Origin: Watersipora subatra
Lineage: Eukaryota; Bryozoa; Gymnolaemata; Cheilostomatida; Watersiporidae
Length of the DNA: 64,000 nucleotides
Reading direction: 5' to 3'
Assembly: GCF_963576615.1 (NCBI RefSeq)
Contig: NC_088708.1
Coordinates: 68,096,672-68,160,671 of the forward strand
Positions 15,401-27,300 of this stretch are shown here, piece after piece. A program made the position numbers and the translations under genes. The notes below the pieces were generated by a model. That model was not told where the DNA came from. It was given only the letters and a program-made list of their open reading frames with translations, and searched no databases. Numbering within the stretch: the first letter of the stretch is position 1; each line of letters opens with the position of its first letter.

Positions 15401-17180
15401 TATAGCTAAGCTACTGGTCTCTCTTAACTTCAGCTCCAGACATTTGCTGAGCTTTGGTTCTGAGGCTACAATCACTTCAACCTCTAGACTAGATTTATTC
15501 CTCATGTAGTTTGGGGCAAATTAGGACAACCTATTAACCTTTTGTACTATGAGAATGTGGGACTTTATTCAACACTGGACTCAAGGCTAATTGAGCAGAT
15601 CCATTTATTTAACAAACTTCTCAAGATGTTAACCTCATTAACAGTTGATATTTTTAATTCTTAATATTGCTATGGGTGTTAACGAGAGACTGGTAGATTC
15701 CAGATGATACAGTAAAAAAAGATGTTATTTTACCTATGTGCCTCATCGCTAGTTTTACTATCAAAAGCTTGTGCTGATGTCATTTTAAGAGGACAAATTA
15801 TTTTTAAATTTTCTATAAATGTTTGGTTTGTGCGATCAATTAGCAGATGCTAGCTTTTAGGCTCCTTGGTCTTTTATTAAGATTGAAACTATATGTACTC
15901 AAGGGGAGAAATTATGCCATTGTGTGGAAGGTCAACACTCATTTACTCACCAGAATCCACAGATTATAGATGCTTATAGATGGCTCATGAAAGCAGTGGG
16001 TTTAAAATTGTTTAATACACTAAAACAGTTTTTGTAATGAATACCAAAATTTAGTTGTTCAAAAAATTATATTTATTCATAATTGAAAACATATCAATGC
16101 ATATACTTGTGCGTACTTCTATCAACGCATATACTTGTGCGTACTTCTATCAATGCATATACACATACCTTCATGTATATCTATCATTGTTTCACCGGTG
16201 AATTTATCCACAATATTTGTCTCAGATAACTACTGTATGTTAGTCAATCTATTAAGCAATAGACAAGAAAGACAAGAGTTACATAACAAACTAATGACCT
16301 TGTGGCAAGGTCATTATTCACACTTAAATCTGGATTTATTTTTCTGATCAGTGAATTTTTCAATGATGCTGATTACCTTTCAATCCTTGTGTTTCCATGC
16401 TTCGAATGGGTTTGAAGTTGCCACTGTCGACGAATTCGCACCCTACCATTTCAGTGATTTAGGGTCGCACTCTATAGGTCTTTTTAAAGATTTGCGATGT
16501 ATCCTTCAAAACAAAGAGCTTGCTAAAGTAGACTCGCCTTCGGGTCACAGTTGCATTTCAATTCATGCGTAGCAAATCACCGAATCTAAAAAGTAATTAT
16601 TTCGTTAGCCTTGTTCGAGCAATTTATTCTTGGCATGTGAATGTTAAAGTAAAAACAAAAGTCAAACAGAAAAAGTACGAGTAGCAGTAAAACGATTTCG
16701 TAGCAGAGAACCACCGGGTTGTGTGCTGAAATTTTTTACCTCCACTGGTGAGAGCTTAGCTGAGTATTATCTATTCATATCGATCAGCAGTGAGCATTTC
16801 TCTGATGTCAAATAGTATTCCCGCAGCAAATGCCTTCACGCAAATTTAGCGAAGCGAAATAGCGTAGATTGCTTTCGGATTTTTCCATTTTAAAGATTTA
16901 GAGTGGAAGCAACTCCGAACCCAATTGAAGCGTCGAAACACACTGAATGTGTTTGTAGTCATGTGGAATGTCTGTTATTTAGGTTGGCTTCATAACCTAC
17001 ATAGTACATCCCCTGTGGGAAACATGGGGAGATCTGGTGAGCAACGCTGAGGTTCAGCTCGCCCACCTTGAGGAAAACCGTGATTACTATAACCGAGTCT
17101 ACCAAGAGTGCTTAGAAAAAAGAGATGCGACCTCAGCGGCTGATGAATCGGAAGGGGCTGCTTCAGCCAAAAGCAAATAA
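449..17180 (+). CDS. PDE4: cAMP-specific 3',5'-cyclic phosphodiesterase, PDE4 family (long form)
   Basis: Hydrolyses cAMP to AMP. Coding exons are 449-573, 1625-1723, 3069-3139, 4345-4457, 5180-5288, 5494-5606, 6145-6255, 7557-7655, 8741-8896, 10860-10959, 11772-11926, 13450-13572, 13781-13981 and 16983-17180. They total 1773 nt (590 aa) and every phase closes. Exon 2 carries UCR1 ([18 protein letters not shown]). Exons 4-5 carry UCR2 ([19 protein letters not shown]). The catalytic domain has the metal ligands HNNMH (H313, H317), HDVDHPG (H350, D351) and [11 protein letters not shown] (D468), and the purine clamp Gln525 and Phe528 in TQVGF. It ends after VHPLWETW with a short acidic tail, so it lacks the long vertebrate C-terminus. 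UCR1 plus UCR2 mark a long isoform. The start at 449 is a choice; an in-frame ATG at 368 would add 27 residues. Exon boundaries match those of vertebrate PDE4 genes as I know them. The vertebrate PKA site RRESF is only loosely kept (YRSSF). Confidence 0.95.
2336..2562. promoter_or_regulatory. two palindromic CRE sites in PDE4 intron 2
   Basis: The full cAMP-response element TGACGTCA occurs at 2336-2343 and at 2555-2562. Both lie in the intron between the UCR1 exon and the linker exon. Vertebrate PDE4 genes start short, cAMP-inducible isoforms from intronic promoters, so an internal promoter here is plausible. An ATG at 2630 followed by a possible donor (GCAG|GTAGAC) would join exon 4 in frame. 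The flanks of the two sites are partly inverted copies of each other, so a transposon hairpin is an alternative explanation. Confidence 0.4.
5268..5400 (+). repeat. tandem triplication of the PDE4 exon 5 splice-donor junction
   Basis: About 20 nt of exon 5 end (CATTATAAATACCTACCTTG) plus the donor GTAAGT and about 20 intronic nt are repeated three times. The donors fall at 5289, 5336 and 5379, giving periods of 47 and 43. Only the first gives the conserved junction into exon 6. The two downstream copies are diverged but keep GTAAGT. Confidence 0.85.
7139..7507 (+). repeat. 369-bp dispersed repeat, copy 1 (PDE4 intron 7)
   Basis: This is nearly identical to 15975-16343 and has exactly the same length, with only about five or six substitutions seen. 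It contains a short internal direct repeat (GCATATACTTGTGCGTACTT) and an 8-bp perfect hairpin, ATGACCTT-GTGGC-AAGGTCAT. No terminal inverted repeats were seen. The element type is unknown; it may be a non-autonomous transposon or a recent copied segment. Confidence 0.8.
8600..8682 (+). repeat. 21-bp minisatellite, about 4 copies
   Basis: The unit GCATAGATTTATCACATCCTT is repeated head to tail in PDE4 intron 8, about 60 nt before exon 9. The copies are nearly identical. Confidence 0.85.
8975..9175 (+). repeat. diverged ~60-bp tandem repeat in PDE4 intron 9
   Basis: Three to four degenerate copies are built around the motif TATATGGTATGCTTA, followed by variable sequence. The array starts about 80 nt after the exon 9 donor. 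Confidence 0.45.
9958..10082 (+). repeat. ~19-bp minisatellite, about 6-7 copies
   Basis: The unit is GTTATGACAATCGTAGAAG with variants (GTTTGTGACAATCGTAGAAG) in PDE4 intron 9. The reading frames crossing it have no resemblance to known proteins. Confidence 0.75.
14418..15340 (+). mobile_element. Helitron-like non-autonomous element, copy 1 (PDE4 intron 13)
   Basis: The left end has an AT run then TTTTTCAAAGTTTGTG. The right end is CAACGCCGGGTGGCACAGCTAG, followed by T. Three copies in the window share this order of left end, reverse tRNA-like module, AT-rich body and right end. A 3' end of type CTRR followed by T fits a Helitron inserted between A and T. The reverse tRNA-like module at 14513-14578 carries box-A-like TAGCTCAGTGG and box-B-like GAGTTCAAATCC. 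No transposase is present. A composite tRNA-derived SINE is the alternative. Confidence 0.5.
15975..16343 (+). repeat. 369-bp dispersed repeat, copy 2 (PDE4 intron 13)
   Basis: This is the partner of the copy at 7139-7507, in direct orientation 8.8 kb away and about 98-99 percent identical by eye. It lies 640 nt before the last PDE4 exon. The stretch that follows (16344-16982) shows no recognisable element. Confidence 0.8.
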
Positions 17181-18390
17181 TCTCTCTACAAGTTGCCACA
17201 CGCAGCCATTTTACGCTGGTTGCCACGCGCAGCCATTTCACACCGCTTGAACACTGCCACCTACTAGCCTGGTCTTGCAGTATTTATTTACATCAATGAC
17301 AGTGTACATGTACAGTATTCAAATCGTTCACAGTATGTAGATGTTGACAATACAAGATATGCTTATAGCAAATGAGATTAGTAACTATGAGCTTTAGTGT
17401 ACAACAGTGGTTGACATGCAGCTATGTAAATGGATGCTTTTAACATTCTTTGTCCATTGCTTAAAAAATTGCCAAATAAAATAATATTGTGTTCCACTCA
17501 GAAGCTCGCACTGCAGCAGACATCGTCAACTCATTTCCTAAAATAACTCTGTTCCAGTCTTGAAATATTGCTAGTTTGCCTTTCTATTTCTATCTTGATA
17601 TCAGTCATAAATATTGTACTAGCCTTATCGCTTTGTTGTCGTATTTTCCTAGCCTCAGTTCCCAGAGTCTATTTTTGCCTAATGTAATTTATGAACCTTT
17701 TCAAACTTGTATGTGCTGTGCAGCAAATGCCGCCTTTCATAGATGTTATTTTTTACCTCACGTAATACAATCAGTCACGTCATAGACATGAGCTATATAA
17801 TTATATGGTCTAATATACTGTTATATTATGAAATCCTAACTCGCTGTAGTCTTCGCATACGTAAAGTGACTTGTCCCACTGCACCATCATTTTACAGACG
17901 AAACGCAAAGGCTATCCCAAATGCACTGTTTTATTTTACAATTGACTAGACATCCGAGTAAAGAAGAGGTGGTAACAAACAACACCCATCTAGAGGAGAT
18001 TGTATGAGCAGGAAGGAGTGAAATATATAAGAACATCCAAAATTAATTTGCGAGAATAACAGCTAATAACAATGTAATAAATAGTAAAACAGGATAACTG
18101 GAGTTGCCCATCATTACAAAAAGTGTACAACTCCAAATATTACTAGCACGAGAATACTTCCAAGCGCAGTTGAACAAACTTGTCAAGCATACTACACACA
18201 GTGAGAAAATGAATAGATAATATTATATTAATATAAGCTGTGATTGTCCCAGTTAAATAAATTGATTAGTTCACGCCGCTGTGATGAAGGAAAGGTATGC
18301 CATGTGATAAACACTTGACGTTGGTGGTCCTGGTTTGAGTAAGCTGTGACCCGACATGGCCACAGATGCATGATGACGTCACAATTGGTG
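17181..18390. other. tail-to-tail intergenic region between PDE4 and Rab10
   Basis: This holds the 3' untranslated regions of both genes. A plus-strand polyadenylation signal AATAAA lies at 17475-17480, about 295 nt after the PDE4 stop. A reverse-strand AATAAA near 17930 could serve Rab10. Nothing else was recognised. Confidence 0.5.
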
Positions 18391-21300
18391 TCAGCAGCAC
18401 TTTTTTGATGTAGAGGTAGAGGTAAGATTCACGTCTGCACGATCGCCAGTAGCATTAACCTTCGCAGATTGCTACAAATGCATGGAACCAGCATTACTAG
18501 CCTTAATTTGAATTTGTCTAGCTAAACTTGCCTGCATTTATAACTATGGGATTTAAAGAAAAAATAAATTTGAGCGAGTGACTGAGAAGCTTCCCACAAC
18601 TGCTATAGGTCCAGTCAAAAATGGCTCAACCAATCAGCTTCCAAGTTCATTCGGTTTTAGAGCAAATTCCGCAGAGTTGTGGAGTTTAACATAAATCTAG
18701 CACAAGGAAAATATATTTTATATAACATACCGTATACAACATTTACCATTCTAACTTTTAAACTTCATATCATGAGAAAATATTTTTAAGCAGTTCAAAT
18801 GAATTAAGAGGAAAGAGAAAATGACTGTAAAGGGTTTCAAGCTTTTTCAAACAACTACAACCTTTACATTTCATATCATGAAAGAAGTGTTTTGTTGAAA
18901 TAAATTAGGAAGAAAAATATAACTGTATATGTGTTTAAATGTAAATGTGAAATAATTAACAATGGCTAAATATAATATGTTTAGCTATGACTACAATGAA
19001 AAATTATTTAATAAAGTAATAAAAAAGTCTATTTTATTTTTATACAATTATAATTTAGTATAATCAAGTATAATTTATTTTTATTTAACATATAACAACA
19101 TTTGCCACTCTAACATTCCAACTACAGAACCTCCCCTACTTACGAACATTCGAGTTACGAACAACGGTACATACGAACATGTCTGCACATGTCCGCCGCT
19201 GAAACCGACGCTATTGGTGACGGTATTACCGTCGAAAAGAGGCACTACTCGGAAGCACCACCCAGCATCCACCTTCCTCTGCCCAGTTCGTTGCAGTGCA
19301 TAAGTGCGTGAACGTATCTCCAGTGCGCAAAGAACTTTTTTTATTTTTACTGTACGTACTGTAAAGGAATTTGCCGGCTTTTACTTGGCACGATCTAAAC
19401 TAATAAATAAAGAGAAGAGAGTGCGTGTAGTTTCATTCAGCTTTTTATTAGCGAAGGAAATTTCACTAGCTGAGGAGCGTACGGCTATCTGTTCAACTAA
19501 GTGAGCGCACTCCTTTATATACAATAATATCAACCGTTCCGGCTAACGGCACACGATAAGAACACCAGCTAACAAGGTGAATACATAGGATCGCTAGTGC
19601 GTTGGTATGACAACAATATAAGTGACGATAAGTGATAGCATAACGTGTAAAACAACGATATAATAAAAAGGACAACACATACAATAAATAAGAAATGCCG
19701 TGTCATGGCCCGGCGTCCACCACAGTATTCTCTCCATTTTATTAACTGTTTTTTCAGTACAAACCAATACAGGTTACTTATACAAGCCTTTAACATACTT
19801 ATATAAACCTTCAATATACTTATATAGGCCTTGAACATAAATTATAATACAAAATATAGCACTGAAGCAACTTACGAATGAATTCACCTTACGAACGATC
19901 GTTCGGAACGTAACTCGTTCGTAAGTTGGGGAGCGTCTGTACATATCATGAGAAGTGTTGTGTGTAATTGAAATAAATGAAGAGAGAAAATAAAAACAAC
20001 TGTAAAGGTTTTTAAACTTTTTCTAACAACTGTAACTTTCAAACTTCATATCATGAAAAAAAGGTTTTGTGCAAGACAAATTAAAAATAAATAAAACAAC
20101 TGTAAAGGTTTTCAAACCACTTTGAATTTAAAATTGCATAACTTTCAGCGACATGTAAGAAGGTTGTTCGAAAACCGAGTTGTTCTAAATCCGAAACAAT
20201 TTTTCCCATTAAAATAAAACTATGCAAATTATGTAATCCGTTCTAAGGCAAGAAAACAACTTCGGTAAAGTATTTTTTCAACATTTTACACCATAAGCTG
20301 TACTGTATACTGCATGCTATAAATAGAAACGGGTAGATACAGATCGTGTTTAATTTTAATAAAAGGTTTTCAATTAATGATGATGGAAATAGAAAACAAG
20401 AGTAAACATTTTGTATGTTTGGCTCTTAAAACATCAAAAACATCAAAGGTTAAGATACAATTCTAAAAATGCAAAAAATGATAATGAAACAGCAAAAAAT
20501 GCAACAGATCAGTTACATAAAAAATCGTAGGAAAAAGAAAATATAAACAGTAGTGGCACGTTTACTTCACATCGTTAAAGGAAAATCCTTAAAAAAAATT
20601 TAGGGTAGCTCGACTGGAGGGGCTATATCCCAAGAAAATTTCTTCAGTAGAGGAGACGTCGTCCCAGATGGTTCCGCCCTTTTTGTAAAGAATTTATGCA
20701 TCGTAAAATGCTTCTCCGTTTGTTAGCGAATGTTTCCATGCGTTTCCGGAGCTTTTTCAATTGCAATGCGCATGCTCTGGTTTGGTCGAGAGCCGAATTT
20801 ATATTCGAGCTCGGAGACGACCGAATCTCAAAATCTTTGGTGAAAAACCCAAGGCTAAAATAATTAGCACACGCATGGATTATGTGGTATATGATAGCGC
20901 AACTGATCACTAAGTCGTGGTGGCTCAGTGGTAGAGCATACGCGTATGAACCTTGATGATGCATTCGTAGAGAGTTCATATCCATCAGAGAACAGAATTG
21001 TAATATTGAGATCTTAAGATCTATAATAGCTGGAGGGACAGACATACTTTTACATGTATATACATAATTCTCTGTCTTCATCTATCCAGTTATAGCGATA
21101 GTCTTAGCAACAAACAATCTCCTTTGTACTGGATTTGAACTCCCGACATTCAATTTGCAAGTCTCAATAAGTGAGCGTGTAATCACAAGACTAAGCGATT
21201 CTTATCACACCCATCGCTTTTGCCATAATTATACTGTATATATCCTTTTCACAATTGCGCACGCTAAATGCACACTTTTTATCATTAATAAATACAGTGC

Positions 21301-24300
21301 ACCCTCGGGTTACGATGCCCCTGTTATACGATTTTTTCATCTTACAAAGTGGAACATGATGTTTTTCCATCCTCGCCGTACGATGATGAAAATTTTTTTC
21401 GGCTTTTCTCCCCGCCACACGATATCAAAAAAAGTTTTCTTGAAATTAAAATTTGGTAACCGGTGTGCTAATTATGTCGAAATAACAAAGATGCCAATAT
21501 ACTATTTGCCGCAAGTCTGCACACAACGCTTAAAAGAGGTCCGATGCTCACTCGCCTCATCTCAGTTCAGCGTTATTCGTTATAAATCATAGTGAAAGCG
21601 AAAACAGATAGGCGATAAAATTTTAGCCAATGAAAAAGTTGAAGTTCAGTGAAATACATACTAAAACTTAGCGCTAAGTGTGTGTTTAATAAGCTAAATT
21701 AATTTAAATTAAATTCTACATTTATGTTATATGTCTGTCTTGAAGGTAAGCACTCCCTATGGTAACTTCCAATACTGCACATAGTACATTGTAATATTAC
21801 AGTTTGTCGCAGATCATAACCACTAAATACACTTAAGTAGGTAGAATTGTTATTATTAATCCAGCATGTTGATGATTTTTATTTTGTTTTCTCAGTTTGT
21901 ATTAATCATATCATTACCAAATCCTTTTTCATGCTAATTGTAGCAAAGCAGGCTTTATTTAGCCATTACTTGCTAATTATTTCACATTTACAATTAAACA
22001 CTATTATAGTTGTTTATTTTTTTTCTTAATTTATTTCAACTGCACAAACCACTTTTTTATGATATGAAGTTTAAAAGTTAGAATGGTAAATGTCGGATAC
22101 GTTAAGCAAAAAATAAATTTTCTGTCCAAAGACTTTTATTACTCAGGCAAACCGGGCATTCTGCTAGTACATGTGTATATGTACACATCCATGGTAGTGA
22201 CACAAGCTGTACCCTTTTTAGGACTTAAGACACCTCTACAACTGGTGTGAGAAAACTATTACAAAAATAAAAACACAAAGTAAATCCTGTAACCGCTGCC
22301 AAATACTGCGGCAGCACTTATAGTTATTTCCAAGTCTGTTGACAGAAATATGCTGTTGTTCAATTTAGGCCCTGATGCATAGGAAAACAGTTAGCCGATC
22401 GAGACATCTACAACGGTTGTAGTACCAACTAAATTGCTATGTGGTCAGAGAAGCTATAGCTTCTCAAAGGTCCTAGGTGGTGCTGTGCGATATGACACCC
22501 CATGCCAAAACGATATATTGGCCCTGTGAGCTATCAATATCATTCAGTATCGAAACTTTGGAGTTATGCTCTCTCGATATAAATTGTTACGTTTCACAAA
22601 AAACGGAAATACAAGGACAATAATGGTGTCCAAATACAAAAAAAATTAGGAGTTGTCTTTTCTCTCTAACTCTATTTAAGAAACTTTTTTCTACCTCGTC
22701 GGTCTGTTTCTAGAGAATTCCCAAAGAGAAAGGAAATCCGCGGGCTTGCAAATAAGTTTTCAGGAACTAGTGCTGTGCCGATATTGAGTCACAAAGGCCC
22801 ACGATAATCGATGTTGGTTCTACCAATTAAACACAGATATTTATAGTCTTGACATGATATTGAAAACGTCAATATACCCGATTACAGAATCGACCTACAA
22901 AACGCCTCAAAATGATATCGCCCCACACAAAATCGACACCTATCATGTAATATCGTTTTATCGTGCAGCACTAGACCTACGTGATCAGAACCTCAAGAAA
23001 TCTGGAGCCTTGTAAGCATGCAAACTATGGGAAAGTCTTCATAGCCCCCTACCTTGTTCATTTTCTCTAGGATGGTTCCTGCTAGTTTCATGAACGCCTC
23101 CTCCACATTCACATTCGTCTTGGCACTCGTCTCTAGAAATGTTATGGTGTGCTGCTTGGCCACCTGCAAGTGTTGACACTGAATGAACTGAGCCAAGTAC
23201 GAACAATGTATAAAACTGCATCTTGTTACAAACGGTGAACAGACGGACATCGCAAGACTAGAAACTGGGAGTTGTGACTAACTGCATCTTATGGATCAAA
23301 ATATTAGAATGGCAGATCTTCTAGAAAGTATACTGCTGCCTCAAAAAGGTTCAATGACACCGAGTTGAGCAATTATAATATAATAATATGTTGTAATAAA
23401 GCTATCCAAAGTAACCTGAATATAAAACTAATATTACCTAAATACAAACTAAAGCTATTAGCTATCTAATATGCTATGTAAGTTTGCAGTTACTTGAGAC
23501 AATCGACCAAGTTGCAGCAACATTTTAGTGGTCATCTCCATCTTGAACATAGACAATACAGGACAGTGATAATCACCTGGTCAACACTACAGCATTGTTT
23601 CAACTAAAATGCTAAAACAAGCATAGTCATTCACATAAAAACTTTGTTAATCTTAGACTGACACCAAAAATTTTACTCTCTGCGGCAAGCCATGAAAAAT
23701 CCACTATGAATAAACAAGTTTCTGGGGCTTTTGGACTATCTGCAACCCTGACCTTAGTAAAGTGTAATTTCACTGAAAAGAGAACGTAAGGTATCAAGTG
23801 ACTTATAAGTTGTACAGAAATAAACCGTAAATGAGACAATATATCAAGGAAAGTTAGTTGGTTTCAATGATATTATGTTATTTAAGGTATTTGAAGTGTG
23901 TATGATAGAAAATATTTGGTAACAGTACTGACAGCATAAAACTTGTTTGCATAACAATAATAATTGAATAATATTCATTTGTTTCAAAGAGTGTGGAATG
24001 TTTCCACCATTTTTGCTAGGTGTCCAAGAGCCACACCGCTGTTACAACAGGCAACGCAGTAAGTGGAGATAACACCTAATCAAATCACATTGTTTGCAAA
24101 CATTCATTACATTCAATAGATTAATGCTCTGAGTTAAATTCTTGGTTAAAAACATGTAAACTAGCTCATAAATCAACAAAATAGTATTATTATAATATTA
24201 ATATTGTTTAATCCAAGACTGGTAAACAGGCTATTCTATAAACCAAAACTGGTAAATAGTCTATTCTATAAACCAAAACTGGTAAATAGTCTATTCTCTA

Positions 24301-27300
24301 ATCCAAGACTGGTAAATAGGCTAATCTATAAACCGAGACTGGTAAACAATCTATTGTCTAATCTAAGACTGGTAAATCGGTTCATTCTGGTAAACGGTTC
24401 ATTCTCTAATTTAAGACTGGTAAACAGTCTATTCTATAAACCAAGACTGGTAAACAGTCTATTGTCTAATCCAAGACTGGTAAACGGTCTATTCTTTAAT
24501 TTTCTATTTCTCTAATAAACCAAGCTCCAACCTTTATTTCAAGTGCAAAGGCATTCACGACATTATAGAAACATTTAAATTTCACAATATTTCGTAAAAT
24601 AATTCATGGTAACTATAGGCCATAAAATTATTGATCAAAATCACTGTACACTGTTTATTCGACCTCTGAACCTGTTGAAATAGTTCCCAAACTGCTCGAA
24701 ACTGCAACGGTTTAGTGTTTATTTACAGCTGTTATATAATTACAGTAGAGGCTCCTATAATATATACCTTCTACAACGTAAATTCCAGAAAACGTAAAGA
24801 ATTTATGTGAAGTTTTTGCTTCGTTCTACGTAAAAAATTCCATATAACGTAAAGTGCCAATTCGGACGAGTTTTCAAAATCAATTTGAAGGTTAGTTCAA
24901 GTCGCTGCACTAGCTGAAGTAAAAAGACGTGCGTGTAGCGTTATGTATCCATTATGTTTAACTTTCGCGACATTCTAGTTGGTCGTAACAAATCGTCAAA
25001 TGTGTTGACAAAACATAGAACAGGATAGCTGCGCAAGTGTTCATAAATACTTACTGAAAGGCGATCAATTGGTGCAGGTATTACAGCGTCAGTCTACCAA
25101 TCCGAATGTAACGAGTTGGAGTATCGTCGAAAGTTATCTCTTGTTTTAACCTTAACCCTCTTGAAACAGATGAATGACGAACAAGTCGAACTGCTTTTTA
25201 TAGTAAAAATATTTTGCGTTTTGCCATATTGTAGATATACAAAATATTTGAAATTAGTTGTACCTTGCAGAATAGACTATGCTGTTCAGAAAAAATAAGC
25301 AAATCCGCGTATATGAACGTCGAAAATGTGCAGTCCTCAAACTTGTTGTAAAATTTCCACAATCATGGTCTATAAAACCAGTGAAATTTATTATAAAAAG
25401 GAGAAAAGTTGTTGATGCAAACCAATAATGCTGCAACTACGGTACAGCCCACCAATTAAAAGAGTTACATCAAGTATTACCTTTTGCAAGGCCAAAGGGG
25501 TGTGTTTGGAAAGATCTTAAAATGGATTAAGCAATTTACATGTATTTTACCGTTCTTATAACGTAAATTCCTTATAATGCCAACATTCCTGGAACGGATT
25601 AATTACGTTGTAGGGGCGCTTACTGTACAAGGTGAGTTAGCTGTATAATGCTGTATTTTATAACTTCCTTTCTACTAATAGTAAAATAATCGTTGATTTT
25701 AACGTATTCATGAATTTGTAAAAATATGTATTTTTCCAAATTATTCTATACAAATTATAATGCGAATAATGTGAACGCATTTTTGTTGTACTATATAAAT
25801 AAAAGTGCATTGATCAATTTTTTTCCGAAGTTGTAAACACCGTCTAACATTTACAAAATGGCTTTTGGACTTTTTGTCATGAAATGCAAAGTAAGTTTCA
25901 GCCTATAACAACCAAAATTTTTCAAAACAGTATCATTTTATGAATAAAAGTAACAGCGATGATAGAAATTAAATATAAAATGTAAAAATAAAACAATCTA
26001 CACCGTGTAAAATTATATTATATACAGTGTACTATATACAGTGTACTATATACAGTGTACTATATACAGTGTACTATATACAGTGTACTATATACAGTAC
26101 GATATACCGTACTTTTCGGACTATTAGCCGCTACTTTTTTCTGATGATTTGAGCCATGCGGCTTATATAAGGGTGCGGTTATTCTGTGGCTTTTTCTTTG
26201 ACTGCTAGGGCGCATTAACCATAATCTACGGTTAATGCACCTTAAGCGATGAAAGAAAATACGAAATAATGCCTCACGGTACTGTTCCGCTAGGCACTAG
26301 GTTAAAAAACGTCGGTTAATACGAAACGTGCCATTACATTGTTCCGTTTTAAACAGCAAGGTTGCTGCCGTGTTAAAAAGCACCGTCCTGAGTTCTGTGG
26401 CCTATACAAAGGTGCGGCCTATGTATTGTTTTATTATCGGTTTTTGGAAAATAAAGCAGATGCGGCTTATATAAGGGGTGCAGTTTATAGTCCGAAAAGT
26501 ACGGTACTGCATATATCTATTACGTACTCCACTATCGAACCTACACATTTCTGAGCCTACATTTCAGTTCATGTATCTCCATTGCTAATAGGGTATTGGC
26601 TTTAACTTTTGACAGTCGCAACTTAGGAAGCAAACGGCGGAATGGATTAACTTTGTATGTTGAGGTCTGACTGTTTTTTTTTCTTTCCTCAAAATCACAA
26701 TTAAGGAATTATTTAATTTTATCATGATAAATATTTGAAAATAAAATATACTATCTAAATAAAATACATCTAGGTAAAAATTTATTATACTGGAGCATGT
26801 TTCTATTTATACCATGTAAATGCTAAGAGAGAAATGATGGATGCCACCTAACAGAACAGTAATACCATAAACCTGTTAAGGGCGGTCTTTTTTAATTAAG
26901 AATTTAATGCAAATTCAACTATGTTAAAATAAAAAATCAAAGTGTTCGATGTTATGTAATTTCAGACTATATATGGCTTATAAGAGCCTATCTTAGAAAC
27001 AAAAAGCATCATGTAAAAATGGATAGACAGAAGCTCTCAACTTTAGCACATTAAACAATAAACTTGTAGCGAATTTTATACATGCAATACAAGCATTCAG
27101 ATAAATAGGAATGAGCCATGTTTCATGTTAGAGTACGGAGTATCCAAGGAAGCATTAATAACAAGAGCAAACAAATCCCGATGATTAAACAGGCAAGTAT
27201 AAGAAATTATATTCACAGCATCTAATCTCTAGACTGTTAACTGCATCTAAAATGTTCTTTTACACACAGAGAATAATGGGATGCTCATCATTACAAGTGA

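Noticed and set aside
20644-21592. two 145-residue frames, one on each strand
   Set aside because: They cover tRNA-like and Helitron-like repeat sequence and match no protein family.
24204-24515. 103-residue plus-strand frame with repeated [10 protein letters not shown]
   Set aside because: A 30-bp minisatellite with period divisible by three, lying in a Rab10 intron.
26130-26165. CTGATGA as a further hammerhead
   Set aside because: It has no following GAAA or pairable stems; it belongs to a MITE end. CTGATGA near 31019, 45293, 49799 and 62888 fails the same test.
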